Both the position numbers and the translations under genes were made by a program. Below the pieces are notes generated by a model. It saw only the letters and a list, made by a program, of their open reading frames with translations, made no database searches and was not told where the DNA came from. Shown one piece after another: positions 10,943 through 21,540 of a DNA stretch of 64,000 nt (positions are counted from its first letter, which is position 1; the number at the start of each line of letters is the position of its first letter). The DNA comes from Halesus radiatus (lineage: Eukaryota; Arthropoda; Insecta; Trichoptera; Limnephilidae). Location: assembly GCA_022606495.2 (NCBI GenBank), contig JAHDVE020006171.1, positions 16,553-80,552 of the forward strand, written 5' to 3'.

Positions 10943-11063
10943 AATGGCTACTATGCAGCACAAGGCTTTCTGTGTTCGTGAGTTCTGTAAAACTGAGTCG
11001 GCAACTGCAGTGCAGCGTACCTTTCGTCTCATTTTGAACACTGAACCTCCACTAGAAAGATAA
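10943..11063 (+). pseudogene. Transposase N-terminal HTH fragment (DUF4817-like)
   Basis: MATMQHKAFCVREFCKTESA followed by TAVQRTFRLILNTEPP is the start of the helix-turn-helix domain found at the N-terminus of many arthropod Tc1/mariner-like transposases (family pattern 'QQKAFCVL-x2-x-x2-SV-x2-VQR-x-FR-x3-x2-PP'). Only ~40 codons remain before a stop at 11061-11063. No DDE residues follow. The preceding bases (CTCCCGCGCGCCGCAATATG) look like its 5' UTR. An old, truncated insertion. Confidence 0.6.
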
Positions 11064-11800
11064 TAAATTTGTCGTTGGTACCTATTACCAATTTTAGCAA
11101 ACTGAATGTTTACCGCGTGTATTGCAAAATTGTATTTCGTTGACCTAGAAATTTCAAACGGAAAAGGTTATCAACGACGACAGAGCTCACCATGTGGGAA
11201 TTTCTACTACAGACCAACACATTTTTGCTTTGTGATTATGATTTAAGATTTATGCACATTCGGCATAATCCCAAATTAGCATAGTATCACTGAAAGATGG
11301 TTTCAACTCGGAAGTTCCAGAAATACACTGTGGTGTGATTTACTAGTAGGTCCCGTGCGATCTGGAGCAAGACCGGCCACTGTCACTGTCAACCTGTCAT
11401 GTTGGCAACGTATTCGCTGGCTAGATCTGAAGTTGCAAATTCCGTATTATTCCCTGTTCTCTTGAAATTCTCCTCCACTTATAACTCTTGCTCTGTCAAC
11501 TCTAACGTACATCTTGTAATGTGAAAATAATGGGTGCATTCGTATGTCACTTAAATACTCGCTTGTATGTAGATTGCACCTACATAATACACGGCATCCG
11601 GATACTCGTGTTACCAGCGGGAAACTGGTGAATCTACATTACATTTCGAATCGATTTTTTGGGTAACTTTTTTTAAAAATTTGCCATCGTTTTCTAGCAA
11701 ATTGAAAGCGAAATCAGATTTTTTTTTTGTTCAAATTCACAATATTCAGTCGCTACGAGGTCCCTACCAGCTGTTTACTGCCTTATGAAATGCCTCACAA
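11064..11800. other. No supported gene
   Basis: No open frame over 60 codons and none of the window's repeat families found. Confidence 0.45.
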
Positions 11801-11804
11801 CATG

Positions 11805-12300
11805 CCCTAATTGAAGATATCATAGTCTCACTGGCTACAGACGGTTGGGACCAGTTGAGACTCTTGTTTGGTATCACATAGATAATAAAAATAAAATTTG
11901 ATAATGGTTTCGAAAGGCAAAATAACTGTCACACCTGATAATAATTACCTAGCAGAACTTCTCAATGATTTTTTTTTAATGGGAGTACCACACAAGGGTT
12001 CCAGCTGCTGCCAAATGTCTGGAGCGAGTGAGACTATGGCATCCCCATTGGGGGTACGTTGTGAGGCTGAAGGGAGTCAGGGGGGAAGAAGATGTGGGAA
12101 AGTAAGGTGGATAAATACTTGGCTATTCAGATCTGGTCACCAAACACGGCAAAAGCCATTTCAATTAACGTTTCGATTCTGAATGATGGTCTTTCACCGG
12201 GCGATACTGAAAGTATCTACCACTCTAGAATATGCCGCATATATGCCATAAATTATATTAAATTCATAAATACTGTAATAAAAAAAAATTCGAATATGAA
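11805..12300. repeat. Two SINE-A pieces, tail to tail
   Basis: 11805-11885 is a plus-strand 3' end (CATAGTCTCACTGGC, GTTGGGACC). 11965-12300 is a longer minus-strand copy: GAGACTATGGCATCCCC, TTGGCTATTCAGATCTGG, GTTTCGATTCTGAATG, CTTTCACCGGGCGATACTGA. The tRNA head is replaced by diverged AT-rich DNA. Confidence 0.7.
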
Positions 12301-12435
12301 ATACTTTCGCATACCGGGATTTAGCCCACGGCATCGACTTGAAACAAAAAAAAAAAGATTTTTTTTTTAATACCTGCTTAAAATGTTCAAATCGAAAAAT
12401 AACAACTTTTTTGGGGATATAGATTCACAAATGTA

Positions 12436-12462
12436 CGCTTGCACATATATATATATATAGAG
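12436..12462. repeat. (TA)n microsatellite
   Basis: Simple TA run. Others lie at about 37265-37282, 45400-45415, 55346-55360 and 58407-58422. Confidence 0.7.
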
Positions 12463-13020
12463 ATCCCTTCTCGTACTATGTTGATCAGACGCGACGGTAC
12501 GCCAGATTTTTGTTGATCCATTAGGATTTGTTGATCCACCCACATTTGTTAATCAGTTATCAAAGCAGGCATATATATAAAGCTAATATTATATTGCTCG
12601 AAAATGGCGTAAAAACTAGTTTATTTCGTTACATTAAGTAAAATACTCATCGTAGTTTATTAAAAAACCAGTCAGAAATTAATTTAATTAGTTTTATAAA
12701 AGGTTGAAATGTTTGATTACGATATTAAACTAGTACATGTAAAATTCTGAAATTAATTACATCTCCGTTGAGAAACCAGTCATGCCCAAATTTTTCAATC
12801 AATTAATTCAGTTAGTGGACCGTTAATTGAACAATTTAATTTAACCTGAAACCTTTTCTCATAAATAAAGTAATAATTCGTTAATACTGAAGCACACAGA
12901 TACTCGAAGTAAATATTAAAAATGGTATTAATTATATTTTTCGAGGAATTGATAGTTTTAATTGAAACATTCAAAACACTTTTTCAATTAATGTAAAATT
13001 GCTTCATGGTGTCACCTACT
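12463..13020. other. AT-rich DNA, nothing recognised
   Basis: Low-complexity A/T sequence without open frames. Confidence 0.5.
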
Positions 13021-13023
13021 TCG

Positions 13024-13365
13024 TCTCTATTATATAAAGAAGAATTTCCCGGGCGGGCGGAGTGTGTTTGTTTTGTATACAAGTCTACAGTTTTATTCCG
13101 AGCCTAATAAAATTTTGCACGCTTCACCCTCGAAATAAGAAGAAGGTTACCGTTTACATAAATTTTCTAAAAACTACTCCCTTCCCCCTTTCCCACCCCT
13201 TACAGGAGAATTTTTATACTCCTTGATGAAATTTCGTACAGTTGACGTTCAAAATAAAGATTAAAACTACTGGATGGGGATAAGGGTAAGGGCAGTGGTA
13301 GAAGTAGGCATAGGAGTAACACATCACAACCTATTTCCTCGGGCAACGCCGGGTAATTTAGCTTG
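13024..13365 (+). mobile_element. Non-autonomous Helitron-like element
   Basis: Starts near TCTATTATATAAAG and ends with the hairpin CGGGCAACGCCGGG, seven bases, then CTTG before T. A GC-rich hairpin ~10 bases from a CTRR 3' end and a 5' TC are the diagnostic Helitron termini. CTTG departs from CTRR, and the 5' end is not preceded by A, so it has decayed. It has no Rep/helicase coding capacity. A better copy is at 14194-14698. Confidence 0.55.
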
Positions 13366-13384
13366 TTATTAATAAAATTGATAA

Positions 13385-13900
13385 GAAATGTTTTCTCTTA
13401 ACCACTATTTAATATATAAATATGAACATGTTTCAGAAGCGAAGATTCCCTCATCAGGATACACAGTACACTAAAAAATCATTACAAGAACAGACAAATA
13501 ATAAACCTAGAAAAATAATAACGTAACAATAGACAAATTACAAATATAAACAATTATTGAAAATAAGTAATGAAAGCAGATGTTATTTATTACAAATATA
13601 ATAAAAATTGAAAAAAGAAAAGAAAATTTAAGTAACACAAATTTTTATTATAAATAAAATCAAGGCACAAAAAATAAAATTATAATTATTTTGATTAATA
13701 ACATTCTAACACATAGGTATTAATGCGCTCTTTTTAAAACATATTGGATTATTAATAATATTTAATTGACTATTAACACTTTCATGTTTTCTAAATATGG
13801 TTTATGGTAAATATTAATATATTTTTCAACAAAACTCCTAATTAGCGAATAAGATGTTAACGGTAATGTCTTTGCACGTAGTACTTTGTACGGTGGACAT
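13385..13900. mobile_element. CAUG-type hammerhead-like element, single minus unit
   Basis: 13425-13457 on the minus strand reads CUGAUGA, a short region, GAAA, CAUG, UU. The stem II bases have diverged. Internal sequence (ACAAATAATAAACC, AATAATAACGTAACAATAG; later TTGACTATTAACACTTTC) resembles the spacer of the pair at 30040-30690, so this is probably a copy that lost its right-hand unit. Confidence 0.4.
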
Positions 13901-14193
13901 TTATATTTAAGATCATACTGTGGTCTAATACCACGATGGCGGAATACTAGTCAAATACTGTAATTAATCTAACCTATTATTCGAAAGATGATGATGAAGA
14001 GATGTTAGACAACCTAACATGATCTTATCCTACCTACATTATTGTCCCTCTTTCATGCTCTCTCTCTCATACAAGACGTCAGTTGCACGTTACGCGCATA
14101 ATTGTTTGTCACTTGGCTCCGATGTGATACGTTAGCTTCCCATTAAATATGCATAATAGAAAGCCTCAGATACGAAGCTGAGCTTTTCTTTAT

Positions 14194-14698
14194 CTACATA
14201 TATAAAAATCAATGTAAGTTTGTTTGTTTGTACTCGATGTTCTCGAAAATCACTGGCCCGGCTTCGCTGAAAACAGCACAGTTTGTTTTTATTAGTGCCG
14301 GGAAGGTTTAGAAAGTAGTTTGAATGAAATTCAATTTGTAAAACTGTTGCTATAATGTTTTAAAAATAGTATAAAAAACATTGAACCCGCCATGTTTTAG
14401 TTAGGTTAGCCCATAGATATAACACTCTGGTCAGCCACAGATTGAATATTCAAAAGAAGAAGGTTTTTATGGGTAGAATATTTTCAAAATGGAAAACACG
14501 ATTAGGTACCTTTATGATTTACATATATTTTGAAAAAATAAACGTTTCGAATGAAATAAAATATTCAAATGAATGTTTCTTTATTTGGGGGTAGTTACTT
14601 TTGCTGTTAAATCAATTACGGCACCCTAATGACAAGCAAGAATTCACAACATCGTAACTTTATATAAACCCGAGCAAGGCCGAGTACACATCAGCTAG
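14194..14698 (+). mobile_element. Non-autonomous Helitron-like element
   Basis: 5' A|TCTACATATATAAAAATC and 3' ATCAGCTAG|T match the Helitron rules (5' TC, 3' CTRR, insertion between A and T). A degenerate hairpin (CCCGAGCAAGGCCGAG) sits 11 bases from the 3' end. 505 bp with no ORF. A diverged copy at 56913-57339 shares AACATTGAACCCGCCATG, TATAACACTC and AATATTTTCAAAATGGAAAA, showing that the family moved as a unit. Confidence 0.7.
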
Positions 14699-14844
14699 TT
14701 ATAAATAAAAAGGGAAAAGTGTGTTCACCAGAAGGAGCAGAAACGATCAGAAAGCGAGAAAATATTTTTTATGATTACACTAACTTACTAATTTGGGTGG
14801 TAAACAGTATTTATATTTAAAAGAAATTGTATGAACTAAATAAC

Positions 14845-14895
14845 TAATATCGGGTTCTCATCCAGACGTCGCGGGTTCAGTCATCTATCATTATG
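14845..14895 (+). repeat. tRNA-like head of a third SINE-type repeat
   Basis: GGTTCTCATCCAGACGTCGC then GGGTTCAGTC matches 59745-59775 (GGTTCTCAACCAGACACCGC, GGGTTCAATC). Both resemble the anticodon-to-T arm of a tRNA with a B box. The rest of the tRNA is degenerate. Confidence 0.4.
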
Positions 14896-14995
14896 CAATT
14901 AACGTTCTCCGCTTGTATTGAAGGTAGTGGGATGAATTCAAATTTAATATTTTCAGGGTATTCGTAACCTAGAGACCTATTCTGGTCATCCTTAA

Positions 14996-15140
14996 GGAGA
15001 ACGGCTGCGAGGCCTGTTTCATACAAAGATTAATTTTTGATTTGAAAACTGAATAATCATATTTTTAAAAAAGGTATGGTAAATATCTAGTACGGATTAG
15101 AAGAATTTAATTTTTTTTATTTTTGTTTTAAATTATTATT
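14996..15140 (+). mobile_element. MITE-D, 5' part only
   Basis: Target TTAA (14992-14995), then terminal repeat GGAGAACGGCTGCGAGGCCT and TTTCATACAAAG, then AATATCTAGTACGGATTAGA. Same order as the two copies at 36352-37941. The right terminal repeat is not found here. Confidence 0.6.
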
Positions 15141-15199
15141 ATTTTTTTTTAAATAAATTCCTTTATCCTTTTTAATAGGCTTAAAAACATCTTTCTTAA

Positions 15200-15427
15200 C
15201 GGCAGTTCCGGTTCCCTCAGATGTCAGCTGTCATTCAGCGAATGTCATTCATTAAACATATCTAAATTTGTGCACTTTTAACAAGAGAAAATAATTTACC
15301 AATGTAACAAACAATTTTAATTGTAAGTTAACTATGTAATAAGTCAAAACAATGCAAAGGCGGCATCAGAATAAAACCATCGATATACTACGGTGGCAAA
15401 TGTCACCCGAGAGAACCGTAACTGCAG
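15200..15427. mobile_element. MITE-F, 228 bp, TTAA target
   Basis: Left end CGGCAGTTCCGGTTCCCTCA and right end (reverse) CTGCAGTTACGGTTCTCTCG are imperfect inverted repeats of about 27 bp. TTAA flanks both sides (15196-15199 and 15428-15431). No coding capacity. A TTAA duplication is typical of piggyBac and Sola3 transposons; which one drove this cannot be told. Confidence 0.75.
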
Positions 15428-15499
15428 TTAAGTCTTTAAGGAATAAGAAATTTTCCTTTAAAAACCAGAATAAGCATCCTGGGAATTAATGTTTGCCTT

Positions 15500-16190
15500 T
15501 CTAAAAAAAAAAAATACTATTTTCCTTGATTGGAACTTGTTTTATTTTGAATATTGTTGTATTTAAGATATTTTGAAGTTGTGCAGTATTTTGGTCTACA
15601 GTCGGGAGAGTATAAACAATTCAATTTACCCGGATCCCAGAAACTCGAGGAGTCACTTCGTCCAAAATTCATGCTGCCGCGTTCGTCAGCCACTCGCGTC
15701 GATTCAACGGGCCGTAATAAGTTCACTTCATGCAGTTCCCACACCTATCGAACAATATGTTCGCCTGATAGGTGGCTATAGTTCCGATTGCGAACCACGC
15801 TATGAAGGAGTCAAGTGGGCCATTGGAATGAAAGTAAATAGGAGACTGGTATTTTGTATTACTGACTTAAGAAAAGTTATATCTGAGTAAGAGAGTCATG
15901 CCGAAGATTTCTTGACACAAACTCCCTTCCTAACTGACAGCAAAATTCATCTAAAAGTAATGAATAATATCTAATGTTTTTGAAGATTTTAAATATAAAT
16001 CGCCAAATATTCTGAAATACACTTTTCCAGTCTAAATATTACTTTTAGAGATCATTTTCTATTTTCAAATTTGTAATTTCTTTTCGGAAAAAAACTTTGG
16101 AAAAATAATAACAAACATATTTTCAATTTTGTTTTCCAATGTTCAGCGCATATTATATTAAAAAAATAACAGTTTTTGTAAATGTTGAAG
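15500..16190. other. No supported gene
   Basis: 15550-15890 is GC-richer and open on both strands (75-105 codons), but the frames overlap and none shows a domain. It may be a decayed element. Confidence 0.4.
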
Positions 16191-16592
16191 CCATCCGGCC
16201 TCCGTGGTCGAGGAGTAAGTCTCTCAACTACGAATCCGAAAGTCACGGGTTCAAATCCCGGCGTGCGCAAGTAAATTTTATTTAAATCATTTGTGCTGTT
16301 TCACAATTAATTCATTTAAAAATAATGTATAGTATATTTGCGCACGTTCCAGACAAAAAGATACTCTCAGTATCGCCCTGGTGAAAGACCACCATTCAGA
16401 ATTGAAACGTTGCTTGAAATGGCTTTTAGCCGTGTTTGGTGACCAGATCTGAATAGCCAGGTACTTCCCGACCTTTATCTTCGCCTCCACAATACCTTCA
16501 GCCTCACAACACTCCCCAATTGGGGATGCCATAGTCTCACTAGCTTCAGACTATTGGGAACAGTTGGGACTCTTGTGCGGTATTCATTTAAA
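16190..16592 (+). repeat. SINE-A, full-length reference copy
   Basis: Three parts in order. (1) tRNA-like head 16197-16268: A box around GTGGTCGAGGAGT, loop CTACGAA, B box GGTTCAAATCC. (2) A body with ATACTCTCAGTATCGCCCTG, CCACCATTCAGAATTG and GGTGACCAGATCTGAATAGC. (3) A 3' end with CCCAATTGGGGATGCCATAG, GTTGGGACTC, TTGTGCGGTATTC and an A-rich tail. The head's acceptor arm does not pair, so it is not a tRNA gene. The internal promoter marks it as a pol III-transcribed, LINE-mobilised SINE (general knowledge of SINEs). Confidence 0.85.
16197..16268 (+). other. tRNA-like promoter head of SINE-A
   Basis: Resembles a tRNA with anticodon loop CTACGAA (ACG, Arg-like), a guess given weak anticodon-stem pairing. 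The T arm CACGGGTTCAAATCCCGG is intact. No 3' acceptor complement, so a functional tRNA is rejected. Confidence 0.6.
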
Positions 16593-19500
16593 AATAAATA
16601 TAAAAACAAATATTGTCTTAAACGTACCGCCCTGCTATTTTAACTCTTTATGACCCGACTCGAGTATTTGACTCAATTAATCATGACATTTCTTCCTCGG
16701 ACCTCCCCGACTTCACTATTCACGTATGCGTCATATATCTTCACCGTTTTTTACATAACAATATGATTACTTTAAAAAATAATAATAATAATAAAGTAAA
16801 TTTATCATTTTTTGTGACAAATTACAAACGTAATTTTTTTTCTAACAAACAATGACTAAACAATTAACAGACAACAAAGATGTCTTAATAATAACCTTAT
16901 TAAATTCGATTTACTAACAATTTATAAAAATAAAATAATGATATCTGCCAAATATCATTGTTCAAAAGAATAATTGCAAGGGTTATCTGTTGTTACAGTT
17001 AAAATGCTTTCTTTATAAATTTATTCTAATGCTTGTAGGTTTTAACGAAAAATATATAACACCATACACTGTAATTATTGACAATTTTAATTTGTTTAAA
17101 ATATATTTTTTGAAAGCACTGGCGAGTTGGCTATCGACGTGCGACGACGGCATTCTCGGCGAGCAACACGCCACTCGTCACGAACTATGTTTTATGATTT
17201 ATACGGATACGAGCTGGGGTGTTTTGACAATCCTCTTCGGAACACGCGAAAATTTTTTGATGAAGGACAGTGTCATTTTTTTTAATACTAGCAATCTAGC
17301 GCACGAACCGCCCCTGTGACGAACATCTTAAACGGCTTAATTGGGAAAATATTTAAATGTCCATTATAAGGTATGTGTAACGATTATAAAATACTTCTTC
17401 AATAAATGCAAAATCACTCCATGGCATTATTTTAATTTAATAATGCTTTTTTGATGTTGTTTGAACGACGATTTAATAAATAAATCTCCACATGTTTCAC
17501 AACCGATGAACATAACATAAATTTTATAACATACGAATCAATAGAAAAAATATTAATATTTGGGTGGTAATGTCGTATTTCAGAGGGTAACCCGACAATT
17601 CGGCACAGTCAGTGATAATTCAGCAAGCTTTTGAAAAATGATATAAAGTCATGAAAATGATGATGAAACTTGGGTAACTAGTTTAAGTTAAATTAGGTTT
17701 TCAGACAAGTTTTTTTTTTCACATTTTTAATGACTGTATATCACGTTTCAAAGGGGTGCTGATTTATCACTGTATCGAATTCTTTTGGACCGCTTGAGAT
17801 GGCCCCCCCCCCCCCCTAGGCTTTTAAAGATGTGATGGCCCGCCCTTCCTTCGTTTATGATTTAATTTAGCAATAGACCTCCGTTCGCGCCACCGGTTTA
17901 AGATGACTCCTCTACTGCTGCCTTAAATTTTCCTAACTAATGTGATCGGAAAACCCTTTGTAGTTTTCCTTTCAATTTGAGGTTTTTCTCCTCCTTGGCC
18001 AGCGTGTAACGTCTAGCCCTATGCTAACATTCGAGTATTTCCGATTTTCTTAATTTTCACGGTATTTTTGCACTCCAATGTGGTCAATTTCCCAAGCTTT
18101 TCCGGAGTCTACGTTGTGTTCTGATTTTTGGTTCAGACTATTGGAAAAACAAGGTCTTATTTTGTGGTAACCCCTATTCTTTGTAGCGTAGGCAGACTCT
18201 CGCATACCATTGACAGAATTCATATTCCTAACATTCCTATCTTAGACTTTAATGTTCTGAACTCTCTATTATTATTCTACTATGCAATCTACGTTAATTT
18301 CCTATAGGAAGACTAGCATTTTCCTAACTTTACCCCTAAATTTTCTATTTTTCTTCTATCGTGAGTTTTAATGGGAAAACTTAGCTTCTGGGCTATACTA
18401 ATTGCACTATTCCTGATCTATATAATACGACGTAGTTTCAATTTTAAATTTTGTATACATGAATGTAATGATCACAGTATTATCGTCTTTCCTCATCGTA
18501 CTAAGTGTTATTCTACATGGGTTAGTTTCAATGAATTTCATGGTTAAAAGGTACAGTTTTACTTGTTTTGGCGCCATCTCCATCCTCTCCTAAATTTGGG
18601 AAAATTACATGATTAGGTTTTAGTTTTCACAGCTTTTGTTATGATGAGGGATCGAATACGGTTTGTTTTGCTGCAATTCGGCTCCAGACCTACCCCTAAA
18701 GTACTCAGATGACCACGTTTCCGGTCAGTAACTCCCTTCCACACAGACGTACAGCCTGACCAAACGGTATACGTAACCTCTTCAATTTTCAGTTCGTGCG
18801 CTATTGGTCATCCCCTGTACCGCGACGGAAAGAGCACCTTCCTTATCCATGGGTCCGAGACCCTCCGAATTCCCGTCCTCCAGACAGTTACATTTAAAGG
18901 AGATCAAACCGGTTCCGTCCCCTCGTCAAACAACATTAGATACTTGCGAATTTTTGCAAAGTCCGGGTTGAAAGGCCGTCCTCCGCATCAAAAGTTCAGA
19001 GATAACCACGCTTAAATCAGCAATTATCTCTGCCCAATCGATAGGTACAAATTATAAATATATGTAAACAATACGAGTTTTTATAATCCACAATACTCCA
19101 GTTTTCCCAGAAAATTGTGGATCTGACATCTCCAACACAGGTCGTGAATCTGTGCCAGATATTCAGACATATTACATATCAAAATACATGAAAGTGATAA
19201 TACAATATATATAATAGATTACTTTTGGTTTGGTTGACAGGTTGATTTAATGAGACCCTGCTATCTCATGTAGTTTGAATTTAACTGTAGATTGATTTTT
19301 TTGTTTGGAGAAAAGGTAGGACTCCAAAAAGCCCAAAATTTGCAAGGCCTGAACCTTGAAAACCTAAGTCGAAGATAAAATTAATTTTATAACATAACTT
19401 GGGAACGTATTGTCGACGAATGATTATGCTTATTTTGACAATTCTAATAATGTGGGTTTTTGTTTGTTCTGTTGAATTCATCAATATGTTCGAACGGGTG

Positions 19501-19950
19501 TGGAGCGCCTTTGAATTGAATCTTTCCATGAAAATGGCGCTATAAAATTATGTATGTACGTAAACTACAAATACGTGATTTCTAAAAGATGATAATTCAT
19601 CGCAAAAGATGATAGTTATTTTCAATTAAATGTCGACGTTTGTTAAGGTACTTATTCTTCGTAAGATGTACTGAAATTCGAATATATATATACATACTTA
19701 TACGTATCTACATACTTCGATAAAAGAAGGGTGTGGTTTGGAATGTTGACCTAGTTTTAATAACAGTCGAGGAAGTGTGTCATTGAGATATGCGACAGTT
19801 ATTAAGTGTCAGAGACCCCCGTCAGGAAGCATAACAATTAGGATTCATTGGTTTGTTTTAGAATGATAACGATCTTTGAATTAATAAAAATCGTTTGGGT
19901 TGTTGGTAATTTTAGTAACGTTAGTTTTGAATTTATATGTTAGAGAAAAT
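16593..19950. other. Gene desert
   Basis: No recognised gene or repeat family across ~3.3 kb. An open frame at 16990-17319 (109 codons) has no recognisable domain and begins in AT-rich DNA. A 14-base poly-C run sits at about 17803-17816. 18640-18970 is GC-richer but has stops in all frames. Confidence 0.45.
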
Positions 19951-20100
19951 ATATATATTAATAAAATAAATTGTTTTTATAGGAGATATACATAAATATA
20001 ATAATTGGTTTTATATATATATACATATTAAACATTAAATATAAATATATATTTATACATATAATATATGCATTTAATATGTGCGCTTATACATCATTAG
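19951..20100. repeat. TA-rich low-complexity stretch
   Basis: Alternating ATATAT tracts with scattered G/C. Confidence 0.6.
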
Positions 20101-20549
20101 AAATATAATTCATGTCTCCGTCCTCGCCTTCCCCGGGAGAACCTGAAAACTTGTATATTAAATTGACTCACCTGAATTCCGACAAATTCATAATTTTTCC
20201 AGACGGGTTATACACGCCAATATGAAGATTCAGAAAATATTGAACTTCCCTGCCTGGAATGTTTAATCTAAGTTAGAAATATTTACTTAATACAATCTAG
20301 TGTTTCCTAATTTCAATTCGTGATCTACCGATTTGTACTATTTCTTCAAATTTAATGATCTCTAAATCCAAATATTATTAGATAATATTTAAATTTTGTT
20401 GTTTTATTTTCCTATTTTATTCTTTGTACTCACGTAATTCTCTTTACTAACTATTAATTAAATCCGTAAACCGAACGCTTGGTAATATTTTAGAACTTTA
20501 TTATTTTTCTTTGACGAAATTAATCCCACGCTAGGTATTAAAAATGAAT

Positions 20550-21540
20550 TATATGAAATTAAGACTCAGCTGTTTTTAAACTTTCACTAAATTATTTTAA
20601 ACGCAATTATATTTAATTTTTCTTAAACTCGTAATAAATTCAGTTCAACACAAAATATGAATTAAATCACATTTCATTTAAACAATTTTAATTAATTCAC
20701 AGAAGCAATTTTAAAAATCTTTAAACAAATAACTTTATTAATTATTAGAAATTTTCAATATTTATTAAATTATTATTATTATCACATTGCTCTAACAGTT
20801 TTGAGAAAATTAAATCAAATATATTGTTACCAACTTTAATGGCGACTTTTAGAATCTTTAACGTAATTTAAGTATTATTAATTTTTAGGAAATTTCACTA
20901 TTTATGAAACTATTATTGTATTAGATCAACAAGAGAATTTATTTTAACACTTTATTTATTAGAAGACGAAATTTTTGAAGTCCAGGAAAAACACTTTTTA
21001 ATCACTCCGCACGCAATTAACGACGTATCAACTCGAGACGAACTGCCTTTAAGAAAATTTTAATATTAATTTAAACACAAATATTTTATTTATTTTAAGA
21101 TGGAATTTTTTTTTTGAAGTCCAGAAAAACACTTTTTAATCACTTAAATACCGATACGCCCGTAATCAACTATTTCTTCCAACTTATTTCGCGACGGACT
21201 CCAATCAACTTCAATTCAAACACTTTATTTATAAACACTTTCGATTATTATAATTTCACTTAAAACCACCAATTTTAATTAATTCACAGAAGTAATTTTT
21301 AGTATCAACTTAATTATAATGAATTTTAGAAACTTCAATATTTATCAAACTATTATTGAATTAAATCAAACTATTGTTGAATCAATCCAACAACTATTTA
21401 AAAGAATTTATTTAAAACTTTAAGAATCAAATCAAATGAAATTTTTCTAAGTCCAAAAACAAAACAATTACACAATATCGATCGGCACGTAATTAATCTT
21501 CCCGGCGTTTCTCGCGACCAACTCCCATATTCTGCCGTTA
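20550..21540. repeat. Degenerate long-period repeats, AT-rich
   Basis: TTTTAATTAATTCACAGAAG occurs at about 20687 and 21273. Blocks with GAAATTTTTGAAGTCCAG and AAACACTTTTTAATCAC occur near 20968 and 21108, with a third diverged block (CTAAGTCCAAAAAC) near 21438. Each is followed by a GC-richer island (CTCGAGACGAACTGCC; CGCGACGGACTCC; CGCGACCAACTCC). The units are spaced irregularly (~140, 330 and 580 bp). Confidence 0.5.

Noticed and set aside
15517..15890. Overlapping open frames on both strands
   Set aside because: Mutually exclusive frames without domains; could be a decayed element, so no gene is called.
16197..16268. Functional tRNA gene
   Set aside because: A and B boxes are present, but the acceptor arm does not pair and the sequence is the head of a SINE repeated many times.
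16990..17319. 109-codon open frame
   Set aside because: AT-driven composition at the start, no recognised motif, no supporting signals.
17803..17816. Poly-C run as a functional element
   Set aside because: Simple homopolymer; possibly a sequencing-length artefact.
20171..20252. Minus-strand internal exon with CCAG acceptor and CAG|GTGAGT donor
   Set aside because: One frame is open (82 nt), but the next acceptor-like site is only 29 nt away and no compatible neighbouring exon was found.
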